Assembly: GCF_000518985.1 (NCBI RefSeq)
Contig: NZ_JAEQ01000006.1
Location: 62,001-126,000 of the forward strand
Direction of reading: 5' to 3'
Length of the DNA: 64,000 nt
DNA from: Chelativorans sp. J32
Lineage (GTDB): Bacteria > Pseudomonadota > Alphaproteobacteria > Rhizobiales > Rhizobiaceae
In this document: one piece after another, positions 8,152-16,473 of the stretch
Position numbering within the stretch: the stretch's first letter is position 1
How the letters are laid out: the number at the start of each line of letters is the position of its first letter
Made by a program: the position numbers and the translations under genes
Notes under the pieces: model-generated
The model's input: the letters and a program-made list of their open reading frames with translations, nothing else
Database searches by the model: none
Told to the model about the DNA's origin: nothing

Positions 8152-9008
8152 TCGAACATCACATCCTCGCCCTGAATGAAACGGCGCGTCGCCGGGCGCA
8201 TGGCGTCGGCCAATCTGGCGATCTCTGGCAGGATGATCGACGGGCGGCCGGAGCCGATGAGCACCGGTGCGACGGTGATCTGCAGCCTGTGGAGGCAGCC
8301 TTGGCGAAGCCATCGCGAAACGGTTATGCCGCCGCCCTCAACGAGGAGGCGGTGCAGCCCTCGGGCAGCAAGGGCGCTGACGACTGCCGCCATGTTCAGC
8401 CCATCTTCGTGGCGCGGCACGCCGATGATTTCCGTCCCGGGTCGCTGGCTGAACCCATCCCCGGAACCCACCCGATCTTCGGCACAGACAAGAAGGGTGG
8501 GCGCCTGTCCATCCTGGAAGACACGAAAGGCGGAGCCGAGCCGCCGTTCGGTATCGATGACGACGCGCACCGGATTTGGCCCCTGGACCCGCCGCACCGT
8601 CATCTGCGGATCATCGTGACGAACCGTGCCGGCACCGACCAGAACAGCGTCCACCAATGCGCGCATGCGGTGCATATGGTCGAGATTGTGGGGGCCCGTC
8701 ACATAGAGAGAGTCCCCGGAACTGGTGGCGATCCTTCCGTCCAGGCTCTGCGCGAGGTGAGCTATCGCTATGGAGCGGCGGCAGAGCGGAAGATAAAGGT
8801 CAAGGATTTCGGCGGCTTCAGCGACGACCATCGCATCGGCACGCCATCCCCCGTCGCTATCGACGACAAGAGCCGGGTCAGAACCGTTCAAGGAACGGCG
8901 CAGGCTTATCCGTACCGGTTCGTGGGGCGAAGCGCGTCTTGCGTCGCTCACGCGGCACACAAGCTCCCAAGCAGCTGCAGCGTCGATGAAAGGCGGACCG
9001 TCGCTCAT
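8136..9008 (-). CDS. RibD C-terminal-domain reductase (dihydrofolate-reductase-like fold)
   Basis: A 290-residue protein whose C-terminal 210 residues form a RibD_C domain: IAHLAQSLDGRIA (about 81-93), VLVGAGTVRHDDP (about 122-134), LLVEGGG (about 230-236) and the terminal hydrophobic strand region. In riboflavin synthesis this domain reduces the ribosyl side chain of a pyrimidine with NADPH; in other lineages it reduces related pyrimidines or pterins. The first 75 residues are unrelated to the RibD deaminase domain and lack its zinc motif, so this is not a complete RibD. It starts 8 bases after the AlkP-like gene and is coupled to the dehydrogenase. Confidence 0.82.
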   Translation of the reverse strand: MSDGPPFIDAAAAWELVCRVSDARRASPHEPVRISLRRSLNGSDPALVVDSDGGWRADAMVVAEAAEILDLYLPLCRRSIAIAHLAQSLDGRIATSSGDSLYVTGPHNLDHMHRMRALVDAVLVGAGTVRHDDPQMTVRRVQGPNPVRVVIDTERRLGSAFRVFQDGQAPTLLVCAEDRVGSGDGFSQRPGTEIIGVPRHEDGLNMAAVVSALAARGLHRLLVEGGGITVSRWLRQGCLHRLQITVAPVLIGSGRPSIILPEIARLADAMRPATRRFIQGEDVMFECRLT

Positions 9009-9016
9009 CTACAATC

Positions 9017-10702
9017 TCAAGGTTGACGGTTAACAGCGGAGAAGCGCCTTGAACTGGCGGCCTCGAGCAGGAGGCCCGGCATGTTTTCCATCCCCTGGAA
9101 GGTTGGGTGCTCGGGGAGGAGGCCGTCTTCAAAGCCAGCGTTCCTGAAGGGCGCGAGGCGTTGCGGATCCCGGCTGAATACATGGATCGGCACGCCCCAG
9201 CCTGCGTCCGGTTCGGCGATCCCCGGCGGCTGATGGTCTCCAAGGACGATAAGCAGCGCATCTTCGGGGAGAAAGCCGATTATGAAGTCCTCGACAATGT
9301 CGAATTCGTAAAGGATAGCATCCATGTAGCGGCGGTTCTGGTCCCTTTGCTCGTCGTCTGATGAGCTCCAGCCGGTTTTATACGCGTCGCCTGCGGCAAA
9401 GAGCGACCAATCCTCGACATAGGGCGGCAATGCGCGAAACGGTGTGTGGCTGTTGATCAGAACAAACATCGCGAAAAGTGGTTGCATTGCGGCTGCAATC
9501 TCGGCCTCGTAAGTACGATAGAGCGTATATTGGTCCGGAATGCGCCAGAACCCGAAATCGGGGCCGGGATATTGCAAAGCCTTATCGTCGTAGATGCGAT
9601 CAAAGCCGTAGAAGGTACCTTCGGGCCAAGCGCGTTTGATGCCCGGCATGACCGCTACGGTACGGTAGCCCGCGTCATTGAAATGGCTCACAAGCGACTC
9701 GTGATCAGTCGACAGGAGCAGGTTGTAGAGGTTTTCGTCGCTGAGGCGTAATCCGCTTAGGAAAGTGCCATGCGAGCGCCAGGAACCGCCACCGAAGGTT
9801 GGTGCCTCGATGCGATTGGAAACCGCGTGCCAGCCCGCCGCATCCAGGCTCGCCTGCATATGTTCATAACGCGGCTTCATGCGGGCGAAATGGTCCTGTT
9901 CGTCTATAACCGTGGCGCCATAGGACTCGATGAAGATAACGAATACGTCGCTGCCGTCGGGTTGGCCGCGATTGCTCAGGACTGAGATCCCGGTCCCGAA
10001 GGTCTCCTCCAAGCTGGCGATGCCGCCATGTCGCAACCGCCATGTCTCCGCGAGAAGGGCGAGGTGGTTTGCTGCGGCAACAGAAACCGGCCTGGCAAAA
10101 CTCAGCTTCGTGTCCATGGAATAGCCGGCGCGGTCCAAACCGAACAATGCGATCATCGCCGCTCCGATGGCGATCAGCCCGGCCCGATACCAGGGACGAG
10201 CCGTGGCGTTCTCGATGAGTTTCAGGCCAAAGACGATAAACGCGATGAGGGCGGCGAGAATCAGAGCCATGGCGAGAGAAAAGGCCAGCACGTTGAAGAC
10301 GCCCGCCGACTGCCAGTACATCACCACCAGGTCCGGAGCATGCCGAAGATCCCAGTAGAAGTTAAGTTCGCGTCCGAAAATGGCAGGCGCGGTAACATCC
10401 GCGTAGCGCAGAAGTGCGGCAAGGAACACGAATATGGCCAGAGCCAGCCTGACGCCGCCGCCCATCCGCAACCCCGCTGCCCGGCACAGCCCTATGGCCA
10501 GGAGCAGGATACCGAATTCGACCGATAGAGTTGGCGCGAGGCGGACCCAGAGCGTTGCGGGAACATTCGTGAAGGTGAAAAGAGCGTTGAAGCCGATCAG
10601 GACAAACAGCAGCAACGTCAGGACGAGCGCCTGCCTTCCAAACCATGCCGCACCCCCGTCCCCGCGGGACCGGAGGCTGCTCTGGGCAGGTTCTGTCGCC
10701 AC
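9017..10702 (-). CDS. Membrane-anchored alkaline-phosphatase-superfamily (sulfatase / LtaS-like) enzyme
   Basis: A 561-residue protein with about five N-terminal membrane segments (roughly 24-41, 60-77, 84-100, 131-160, 172-189) and a periplasmic catalytic domain. The metal-site signatures of LtaS/OpgB-type enzymes are present: E259 in FIFIESYGA-like FVIFIESYGA, the nucleophile region GGGSWRSHGTF (about 304-314), H419 in LINSHTPF and D489-H490 in LGDHQPP. Such enzymes transfer phosphoglycerol or phosphoethanolamine, or hydrolyse esters, on the outer face of the inner membrane. It heads the minus-strand operon, starting at a GTG behind a strong GGAGG site. It suggests that the cluster product is exported or attached at the membrane. 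Confidence 0.8.
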   Translation of the reverse strand: MATEPAQSSLRSRGDGGAAWFGRQALVLTLLLFVLIGFNALFTFTNVPATLWVRLAPTLSVEFGILLLAIGLCRAAGLRMGGGVRLALAIFVFLAALLRYADVTAPAIFGRELNFYWDLRHAPDLVVMYWQSAGVFNVLAFSLAMALILAALIAFIVFGLKLIENATARPWYRAGLIAIGAAMIALFGLDRAGYSMDTKLSFARPVSVAAANHLALLAETWRLRHGGIASLEETFGTGISVLSNRGQPDGSDVFVIFIESYGATVIDEQDHFARMKPRYEHMQASLDAAGWHAVSNRIEAPTFGGGSWRSHGTFLSGLRLSDENLYNLLLSTDHESLVSHFNDAGYRTVAVMPGIKRAWPEGTFYGFDRIYDDKALQYPGPDFGFWRIPDQYTLYRTYEAEIAAAMQPLFAMFVLINSHTPFRALPPYVEDWSLFAAGDAYKTGWSSSDDEQRDQNRRYMDAILYEFDIVEDFIIGFLPEDALLIVLGDHQPPGIAEPDAGWGVPIHVFSRDPQRLAPFRNAGFEDGLLPEHPTFQGMENMPGLLLEAASSRRFSAVNRQP

Positions 10703-10904
10703 TCCGACCTCCTCCCTCAGATCAGGGGATGCGTCTTATCGCACCCTCCATGGCGATCTGCAGCCACGGCCAGACCTGTCCTATATCACAGAAGGCGCTG
10801 GATCCGGTACTGGCTGCGCCTTCCGATTGTAGGCGGAGTATGCTGCCCCTCCCAGGCGGCGACGAAGATCGATCTCATCGCTGCCGTCAGGAAGGGCGGC
10901 GAGA

Positions 10905-11690
10905 TTATTCGCCGCGCCATTCCGGGCGTCGTCTTTCTCGCCAAGCCGATAGGCCTTCGCGCAGGTCGCGGCTTGGGACCATGCGCGCGAATTGCGATGC
11001 TTCAACCAGCAGGCCTTCGGCGATGGTCTGGTTCAGCCCGCGGGTCACCGCGCTCATGACCGCAGCGATTGCCATTGACGAGTGCCGCAGGATTTGGCCG
11101 GCCAGATCCGCGGCTGCTTCCTGCAGATCCGCGTCGGGTACGACCGCATTCACCAAACCCAGTTCCAGCGCCCGCGAGGCGGGGAAGGGGGCGCCGGTCA
11201 GCAAAAGCTCCATCGCGCGCTTGCGCCCAGCAAGGCGAGGCAGGCGCTGCGTTCCGCCGAAGGTTGGCGGCATGCCGAGGAGGATTTCGGGCTTGGCAAA
11301 GACCGCCGATTCCGCTGCGATGGACAAAGGTGCGGCCTCCGTGATCTCGCAGCCGCCACCATAGGCCAAGCCGTTGACCGCGACGATCAGCGGCTTGGGA
11401 AAAGCTTCGATCCGGGAGGTCAGGCGTTGCCCCCGGGCGACAAAGTTTTGCAGCGCTTCTTCGGCGCCCTTTGCTACACTGTCGGCAAATTCCGGGATGT
11501 CGCCGCCGGCAGAAAAAGCCCGACCCGCTCCGGTCAGGATCACGGCCCGTATGGTGCGATCAGTCTCGATCCGGTCCAGTGCCGCCAGAAGCTCATCTAT
11601 CAAGGCATAGGAAAGCGCATTGAGCTTTTCCGGGCGGTTGAGTGTCAGGGTCGCCATATCCCCGCGCTGGTCGAACAGGATGAAATTCAT
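10905..11690 (-). CDS. Enoyl-CoA hydratase/isomerase family protein
   Basis: A 261-residue crotonase-fold enzyme. The CoA oxyanion loops are visible as FSAGGDIPEF (about 59-68) and LAYGGGCEITEA (about 108-119), and both Glu positions of true hydratases are present (in GGCEI and in KPEILLG). PPTFGGTQRLPRLAG follows as usual. It should hydrate an enoyl-CoA, but related isomerases share these features. It is divergent from the TetR gene and separated from it by a putative operator, so TetR probably controls it in response to an acyl-CoA or a fatty or aromatic acid. The intergenic gap to the AlkP-like gene (about 200 bases) shows no clear terminator. Confidence 0.85.
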   Translation of the reverse strand: MNFILFDQRGDMATLTLNRPEKLNALSYALIDELLAALDRIETDRTIRAVILTGAGRAFSAGGDIPEFADSVAKGAEEALQNFVARGQRLTSRIEAFPKPLIVAVNGLAYGGGCEITEAAPLSIAAESAVFAKPEILLGMPPTFGGTQRLPRLAGRKRAMELLLTGAPFPASRALELGLVNAVVPDADLQEAAADLAGQILRHSSMAIAAVMSAVTRGLNQTIAEGLLVEASQFARMVPSRDLREGLSAWRERRRPEWRGE

Positions 11691-11741
11691 CGCATTACCT
11701 CCTACGATTTCCCGTTCGAACCTGCGCGACTATGCCTCTTG

Positions 11742-11765
11742 AGTATACTCACTACCCGGTATACT
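11742..11765. promoter_or_regulatory. Perfect inverted repeat, candidate TetR operator
   Basis: AGTATAC and GTATACT form a perfect 7-base inverted repeat with a 10-base spacer. It lies between the enoyl-CoA hydratase start (11690) and the TetR start (11774), nine bases before the latter, where an autoregulatory TetR operator is expected. Binding itself is inferred. Confidence 0.55.
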
Positions 11766-11773
11766 TTTTCGTT

Positions 11774-12367
11774 ATGGACAGGCCGCCCAGCACCCGCGAG
11801 CACATCGTCTCTGCCGCCGCCGATTTGTTTTACGGCGAAGGCATTCGCGCGGTCAGCATGGATGCGATCGCGGCTCGGGCAGGGGTGACGAAGCGCACGC
11901 TCTACTATCACTTCGCCAGCAAGGATGACCTGGTCGCCGCCTATCTGCAGGAACGGGATCAACCCAATCTCGCCCGCTTCCGCAGGTGGTTTCGCAACGC
12001 CGATGGCGATCTCGGTGACCGGCTTCAGGCCGTATTCCAGCAGCTTGCCAAGGCTGCATCAAACCGCAAATGGAACGGTTGTGGCTTTCTGCGGACATCG
12101 GCCGAGCTCGCCAACATGCCCGGTCATCCGGCGATGCAGGCAGCGAGAGCGCACAAGAAGCGCGTCGAAGCCTGGCTAGCCGAGGAATGCGCTGCCGCCG
12201 GATGCACAATGCCGAAGGATCTTGCACGGCAGCTGATGATCTTGCTCGACGGTGGTTTTGCAACCGTGCTGATGCACCGCGATCCGGCCTATCTGGAAGC
12301 GGCGGGTATGGCTGCAGCGGCATTGGTGCGGACTGCCGAAGCAAAGCGCATGAGCGCAGTGCGTTAG
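11774..12367 (+). CDS. TetR/AcrR-family transcriptional regulator
   Basis: A 197-residue regulator with an N-terminal TetR helix-turn-helix at about residues 10-55 (VSMDAIAARAGVTKRTLYYHF) and a helical C-terminal ligand domain. The ATG at 11774 is preferred over an upstream one at 11732 because the family starts a few residues before the first helix and the longer form would contain the operator palindrome. It is divergent from the enoyl-CoA hydratase gene. By family habit it represses that gene and itself until a ligand binds; the ligand is unknown. Confidence 0.85.
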   Translation: MDRPPSTREHIVSAAADLFYGEGIRAVSMDAIAARAGVTKRTLYYHFASKDDLVAAYLQERDQPNLARFRRWFRNADGDLGDRLQAVFQQLAKAASNRKWNGCGFLRTSAELANMPGHPAMQAARAHKKRVEAWLAEECAAAGCTMPKDLARQLMILLDGGFATVLMHRDPAYLEAAGMAAAALVRTAEAKRMSAVR

Positions 12368-12901
12368 GCCATCCATACCGGGTCTGCGATGTCCAATGGC
12401 CCTATCGGGCGGCGGATCTTCATAAAATCTGTGCTCGCTGCCGGCAGGGGGCACATGCATGCGAAGCAATGGCTCACCCATCTTCGTGGACAAGTAGATC
12501 GCCGGCCTTCGTTCCTTACCGATTGCTGTTAAGCTGGGCAGGCGCAAAGCTTCCGGAGTCTCTAACTCCGGCCCTGTCCTGCAAAGCGCGCCTTCCCGTG
12601 AGCGGAAACGCCGGGCGGCATTTGGTCTCATCGGCCCAGCAGCACCCTTGTTGCAATGTGCAGTCCTAGATGATACTAATATAAGTATGATATGAAGATA
12701 GCATGACTTGGACGTTGGGACGGTGTCCAAGTGGGAGGCTGCTTGCCAGGCCTATGCCTGTGCATGCGACAGGGAGCAGATCGAGGATGTCCGCGATGGC
12801 GCCGCTTTGCCGGCACCAGGAGGATTAAGCGGCGCGTGGCTTTTTGCCCGTCCTGAGCCGCAGACGGATTGCTTAAGGCGAGAACCTAGGGAGGAGAGGT
12901 A
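12368..12901. other. 534-base gene-poor stretch with one regulon operator
   Basis: No convincing gene is seen. Open readings here lack ribosome sites and family-like sequence. The only recognisable signal is the shared palindromic motif at 12669-12693. The rest may be leader sequence of the importer operon or a relict; no strong terminator was found after the TetR gene. Confidence 0.5.
12669..12693 (+). promoter_or_regulatory. F420-regulon operator, site 1 (upstream of importer operon)
   Basis: The site reads TACTA-ATAT-AAGTA followed by TGATA and contains the perfect inverted repeat ATACT-N6-AGTAT. It matches the motif found at five other promoters between 16 and 39 kb. It lies 209 bases before the TTG of the first permease gene. 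Recognition by the GntR/UTRA protein at 35434 is inferred. Confidence 0.55.
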
Positions 12902-13774
12902 TTGGACCAGCTTCTGCAGCACTTCGCCAACACGATCATCATGGGCGGGACGTATGCCCTCTTGGGCATCGGCCTTACCCTGATCTTCGGCATCATGCGG
13001 ATCGTCAACTTCACGCATGGGGAGCTGTACGCCTTCGGCGCGTATATGATGTACTTTTTCGCGACGATCATCGGCATGAACTTCTTTGTTGCGATCGCCT
13101 TCGCGATTGCTGCCGGAATGCTTCTTGGCATGCTTCTCGAGTTCTCGCTGCTGCGTCCCAAGCGGGGTGCTGACATCGATACGACCATGCTGATCATGAT
13201 CGGCGCCTGGATCATCATGCAGAACCTGGAGCACCTGACCTGGGGCGGTATAGCCAAGTCGATACCCTCTCCGCTGCCTGAAACTCCGCTGGTAATCGGG
13301 CCGATATCGATCTCGTGGCTCCGCCTGATGGTGCTCGTCATCGCACTGTTGCTGATCGCGGCCACCTACAGCGTGATAAACCTCACCAAACTCGGGAAGG
13401 CGATGCGCGCCACCTTCCAGGACAGCAGCACCGCCGCGTTGATGGGCATCAATGTCAACGCCATTTACACGCTGACCTTCGGCTTCGGCTCGGCACTTGC
13501 TGCGGCGGCCGGCGCTTTGCTGGGCCCCGTTTTCGTCGTCACACCGACGATGGGGGATCTGGCGTCGCTGAAAGCATTCGCGATCGTGATCCTGGGCGGG
13601 TTGGGCAACATCACCGGTGCTGCCATCGGAGGCTTTATCCTGGCGCTCGCTGAAGAGATCGGTGCCGGCTACATCTCATCCGGGTACCGCGATGCGATGG
13701 GCTTCGTCATCATCATCATTGTTCTTCTGTTCAGGCCAACGGGCCTGTTTGCCCGCGCGGAGCGAGTCGGATGA
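12902..13774 (+). CDS. livH: Branched-chain-amino-acid-type ABC transporter permease LivH
   Basis: A 290-residue inner-membrane permease of the LIV/HAAT class with about eight hydrophobic segments. Typical LivH signatures include GIGLTLIFGIMRIVNFTHGE (about 22-41) and the late ILGGLGNITGAAIGGFILA (about 230-248) that contacts the ATPase. It starts at TTG behind GGGAGGAG, which is the only start with a good ribosome site. It is the first gene of livHMGF, whose members overlap or abut. No binding-protein gene is adjacent; livK lies 25 kb away under the same operator. LIV systems carry amino acids, amides, ureas or aromatic acids, so the substrate is open. Confidence 0.87.
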   Translation: MDQLLQHFANTIIMGGTYALLGIGLTLIFGIMRIVNFTHGELYAFGAYMMYFFATIIGMNFFVAIAFAIAAGMLLGMLLEFSLLRPKRGADIDTTMLIMIGAWIIMQNLEHLTWGGIAKSIPSPLPETPLVIGPISISWLRLMVLVIALLLIAATYSVINLTKLGKAMRATFQDSSTAALMGINVNAIYTLTFGFGSALAAAAGALLGPVFVVTPTMGDLASLKAFAIVILGGLGNITGAAIGGFILALAEEIGAGYISSGYRDAMGFVIIIIVLLFRPTGLFARAERVG

Positions 13775-14832
13775 ACCGCTATTTCCCCCTTGTCGCACTG
13801 GTCTTTTTCGCTGCCGTGCCTCTCTGGCTGCAGGATCAATATTATCTGCATACCTTGGTGGTGGCAGGAATCTTCATGCTCGCGGCCATGAGCCTCAACC
13901 TGCTGCTCGGTTATACCGGCCAGCTCAGCCTCGGCCACGTCGCCTTTTTCGGCATCGGCGCCTATGTCAGCGCCCTGACTTCCCTCGGCTTCGACGTGAC
14001 GGTGTTCGGGCGGCAAATCAGCGTCGAGCCATGGCCGCCCTTCTTGGGGCTGCTGCTTGGAATGGCGACAGCCGGGCTCTGCGGCTACCTTATCGGCAAG
14101 CTCGCGTTCCGTGTGCGCGGCGCCTATTTCGTCATCGTCACGATCAGCTTTGCCGAAGTGGTGCGTCTGGTCGCACTGAACTGGGTGGACCTTACCAACG
14201 GGCCTCTGGCGTTACCGGGCATACCACCGCTCACGCTCGGTTTCGAGTGGACCGGCTATGTCACGCTCTGGGGAAAGGCGGAGAACTACTATGTGGTCCT
14301 CGTCTTCATCGCCCTAGCCTATCTCCTGATGAAGCGGCTGGTGCAATCGCCCTACGGGCGGGCGATGATCGCCCTGCGCGAAAACGAAACGCTGGCGGTC
14401 TCGGTGGGCGTCAGTGTTACCAAATATCTCGTGCTGGCGGCCGTCGTATCGGGTGCAGTGGCCGGCCTCGCCGGAGGCCTCTACGCCCATTACATCCAGA
14501 TCATCGATCCGATGATCTTCATGTTCCTCAATACTGTAACCATGGTGATCATCGTCATTACCGGCGGCAAAGGCACCTTGGCCGGCCCGGTGGTTGGGGG
14601 CCTGATCTTCGGTCTCGCTCCGGTATTCCTGCGCAACTATGTCGGCCCGGAGGTACAGTGGATCCTCTATGGCTGCCTGATGATCTTGATCGTCTTTATC
14701 CTGCCGCAGGGCATCGTCCCGGAGATCGAGCGCTGGTTCAACCGTGCCAAGCCGGATCGCAGAAATGATGCGGCTGGGCAGGAGGGCAGCTCCGTGCTCG
14801 CCCTGGCAAGATCGGGAAGGGCGAACCACTGA
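13771..14832 (+). CDS. livM: Branched-chain-amino-acid-type ABC transporter permease LivM
   Basis: A 353-residue second permease of the LIV-type importer. It carries the LivM signature AMSLNLLLGYTGQLSLGHVAFFGIG in its first 70 residues (about 37-61), multiple membrane segments and the coupling motif GGKGTLAGPVVGGLIFGL near 268-285. The C-terminal 25 residues are hydrophilic and slightly longer than usual. It overlaps livH by 4 bases and ends exactly at the livG start, consistent with one transcript and equal stoichiometry. Confidence 0.87.
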   Translation: MNRYFPLVALVFFAAVPLWLQDQYYLHTLVVAGIFMLAAMSLNLLLGYTGQLSLGHVAFFGIGAYVSALTSLGFDVTVFGRQISVEPWPPFLGLLLGMATAGLCGYLIGKLAFRVRGAYFVIVTISFAEVVRLVALNWVDLTNGPLALPGIPPLTLGFEWTGYVTLWGKAENYYVVLVFIALAYLLMKRLVQSPYGRAMIALRENETLAVSVGVSVTKYLVLAAVVSGAVAGLAGGLYAHYIQIIDPMIFMFLNTVTMVIIVITGGKGTLAGPVVGGLIFGLAPVFLRNYVGPEVQWILYGCLMILIVFILPQGIVPEIERWFNRAKPDRRNDAAGQEGSSVLALARSGRANH

Positions 14833-15626
14833 TGAATGCGCAAGTACAAGTATCCGCGCCAATCCTCGCGGTTGAGCACGTCGCGGTCCATTTCGGCGGT
14901 CTGATCGCCATATCGGACATGTCTTTCGAAGTGCGGGAGGGAGAGCTTGTCAGTCTGATTGGTCCCAACGGTGCCGGAAAAACGACGGCTTTCAACGTGA
15001 TTACCGGCTTCCAGAAACCAACCAAGGGGCGGGTCCTGTTTCGCGGCAATGCCCTTAGCGGGCTGAAGCCGCATGAAGTGGCTGGACTGGGTCTGGTACG
15101 CACGTTCCAGCGCACCAGCGTCTTCGATAAGATCTCGGTGTTCGAGAATGTCTTGATCGGATTGCACCGGCGGACGGCGCCGAGTTTGCTCGGGACGCTC
15201 CTCGGCCTGCCGCGCGAGCGGAAAGCGGAGGAGGAGCTGCGCGAACAGGCATGGGAGATCCTGCGCCTCGTCGGCATCGCGCATGAGGCCGACGAGCCGG
15301 GAGGCAGCCTACCCTATGGCGACCAGCGCCTGCTCGGCGTCGCCTTGGCCCTCGCTGCCGAACCGCAGGCACTGCTTCTCGACGAGCCGGTTTCCGGCAT
15401 GAATGCCTCCGAGACGGCACGTTTCGTCGAACTGCTGAACCGGCTGCGCGCCAAGGGGATCACCATATTGCTCGTCGAGCATGACATGCCGATGGTGATG
15501 GGCATCTCGGACCGGATCGTGGTGCTCAATTACGGACGCATCATCGCGAACGGATCTCCCTCTATGATCCAGAACGATCCGGACGTGATCGCCGCCTATC
15601 TCGGGGGAGGGGTGAAGCATGCTTGA
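14832..15626 (+). CDS. livG: ABC transporter ATP-binding protein LivG
   Basis: A 264-residue ATPase of the LIV importer. It has Walker A GPNGAGKTT (about 43-51), the LivG insertion around residues 95-140, a signature loop seen here as SLPYGDQRLLGVALAL (in place of the usual LSGGQ, normal for LivG), Walker B ALLLDEPVSGM (about 178-188) and the switch His in LLVEHDM. Its start overlaps the livM stop by one base and it overlaps livF by 8 bases. It works with LivF on the cytoplasmic face of LivHM. Confidence 0.88.
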   Translation: MNAQVQVSAPILAVEHVAVHFGGLIAISDMSFEVREGELVSLIGPNGAGKTTAFNVITGFQKPTKGRVLFRGNALSGLKPHEVAGLGLVRTFQRTSVFDKISVFENVLIGLHRRTAPSLLGTLLGLPRERKAEEELREQAWEILRLVGIAHEADEPGGSLPYGDQRLLGVALALAAEPQALLLDEPVSGMNASETARFVELLNRLRAKGITILLVEHDMPMVMGISDRIVVLNYGRIIANGSPSMIQNDPDVIAAYLGGGVKHA

Positions 15627-16335
15627 GATCAGAGGTCTTGTCTGCCGCTACGGCAAGGTGACGGCGTTGGATGGAATATCCCTGACGGTGCCGGAGAAGA
15701 AGCTCGTGGTCCTGGTCGGTGCCAATGGTGCCGGAAAGAGCACGACGCTCAGGGCCATATCCGGCCTCGTGCCGGCCGCCTCGGGCCAGGTGATCTTCAA
15801 TGGTGAAGACATCACCGGGATGAGTGCAAGCTCCATCCTGGCTAAGGGGATTGCGCATTGTCCGGAAGGCCGTCGGGTCTTCGGCCAGATGACCGTGCTC
15901 GAGAATCTCGAGATCGGCGCTTATCTTCGGAAAGATACCAGGGAAATAGCCGCCGACAGGGATCGGGTGCTGAGCCTTTTCCCGCGGCTTGCCGAACGGC
16001 GCAGGCAGGTGGCGGGGACCCTTTCAGGCGGCGAGCAGCAGATGCTTGCCATCGGCCGTTCGATGATGTCGCGGCCGAAGCTGATCATGTTTGACGAGCC
16101 CTCGCTGGGGCTCGCGCCGAACATCGTCGAGCAGACCTTCTCCATCATCCAGGGCATCCGGGAAGCGGGCACCACCGTCATGATGGTGGAGCAGAACGCC
16201 TTCGCCGCCCTCGACATGTGCGACTATGCCTACCTGCTCGAGGCCGGCAGCATGGTGCTGGAAGGAGACGGGAAGGAGTTGATCAGCAATCCGCATGTGC
16301 GGGAGGCTTATCTCGGCGTGACGGCACACGCCTGA
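15619..16335 (+). CDS. livF: ABC transporter ATP-binding protein LivF
   Basis: A 238-residue ATPase, partner of LivG. Walker A GANGAGKST (about 34-42), signature LSGGEQQMLAIGRSMM (about 135-150), Walker B KLIMFDEPSLGLAP (about 154-167) and the switch His-equivalent region MMVEQN are present. The Q and N in place of the usual H-D at VEQN is common in LivF. It closes the livHMGF operon. The next gene, the F420 reductase, has its own operator 138 bases later, so importer and F420 genes are co-regulated but not necessarily cotranscribed. Confidence 0.88.
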   Translation: MLEIRGLVCRYGKVTALDGISLTVPEKKLVVLVGANGAGKSTTLRAISGLVPAASGQVIFNGEDITGMSASSILAKGIAHCPEGRRVFGQMTVLENLEIGAYLRKDTREIAADRDRVLSLFPRLAERRRQVAGTLSGGEQQMLAIGRSMMSRPKLIMFDEPSLGLAPNIVEQTFSIIQGIREAGTTVMMVEQNAFAALDMCDYAYLLEAGSMVLEGDGKELISNPHVREAYLGVTAHA

Positions 16336-16376
16336 AACCTTGACCATCAACCAGCCTCTTGACCTCTCAAAAAATC

Positions 16377-16400
16377 TATCTTACTAAAGATAGTAACTAT
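16377..16400 (+). promoter_or_regulatory. F420-regulon operator, site 2 (upstream of F420 operon)
   Basis: TATCT, TACTA, AAGA, TAGTA in order. Two overlapping perfect palindromes are visible: CTATCTT-ACTA-AAGATAG (16376-16393) and TTACTA-AAGA-TAGTAA (16381-16396). The site lies about 75 bases before the F420 reductase start and is one of the best copies of the shared motif. Confidence 0.65.
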
Positions 16401-16473
16401 AGCGGAAGCCGGACGGAGATCGCGATGCGATCAATTCCTCAGGCCTCCGCCCCAAGGGAGAGAGGCGAATCGC

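Noticed and set aside
12176-12730. Possible 184-residue minus-strand gene downstream of TetR
   Set aside because: It overlaps the 3-prime end of TetR and an operator, has no ribosome site, and resembles no family.
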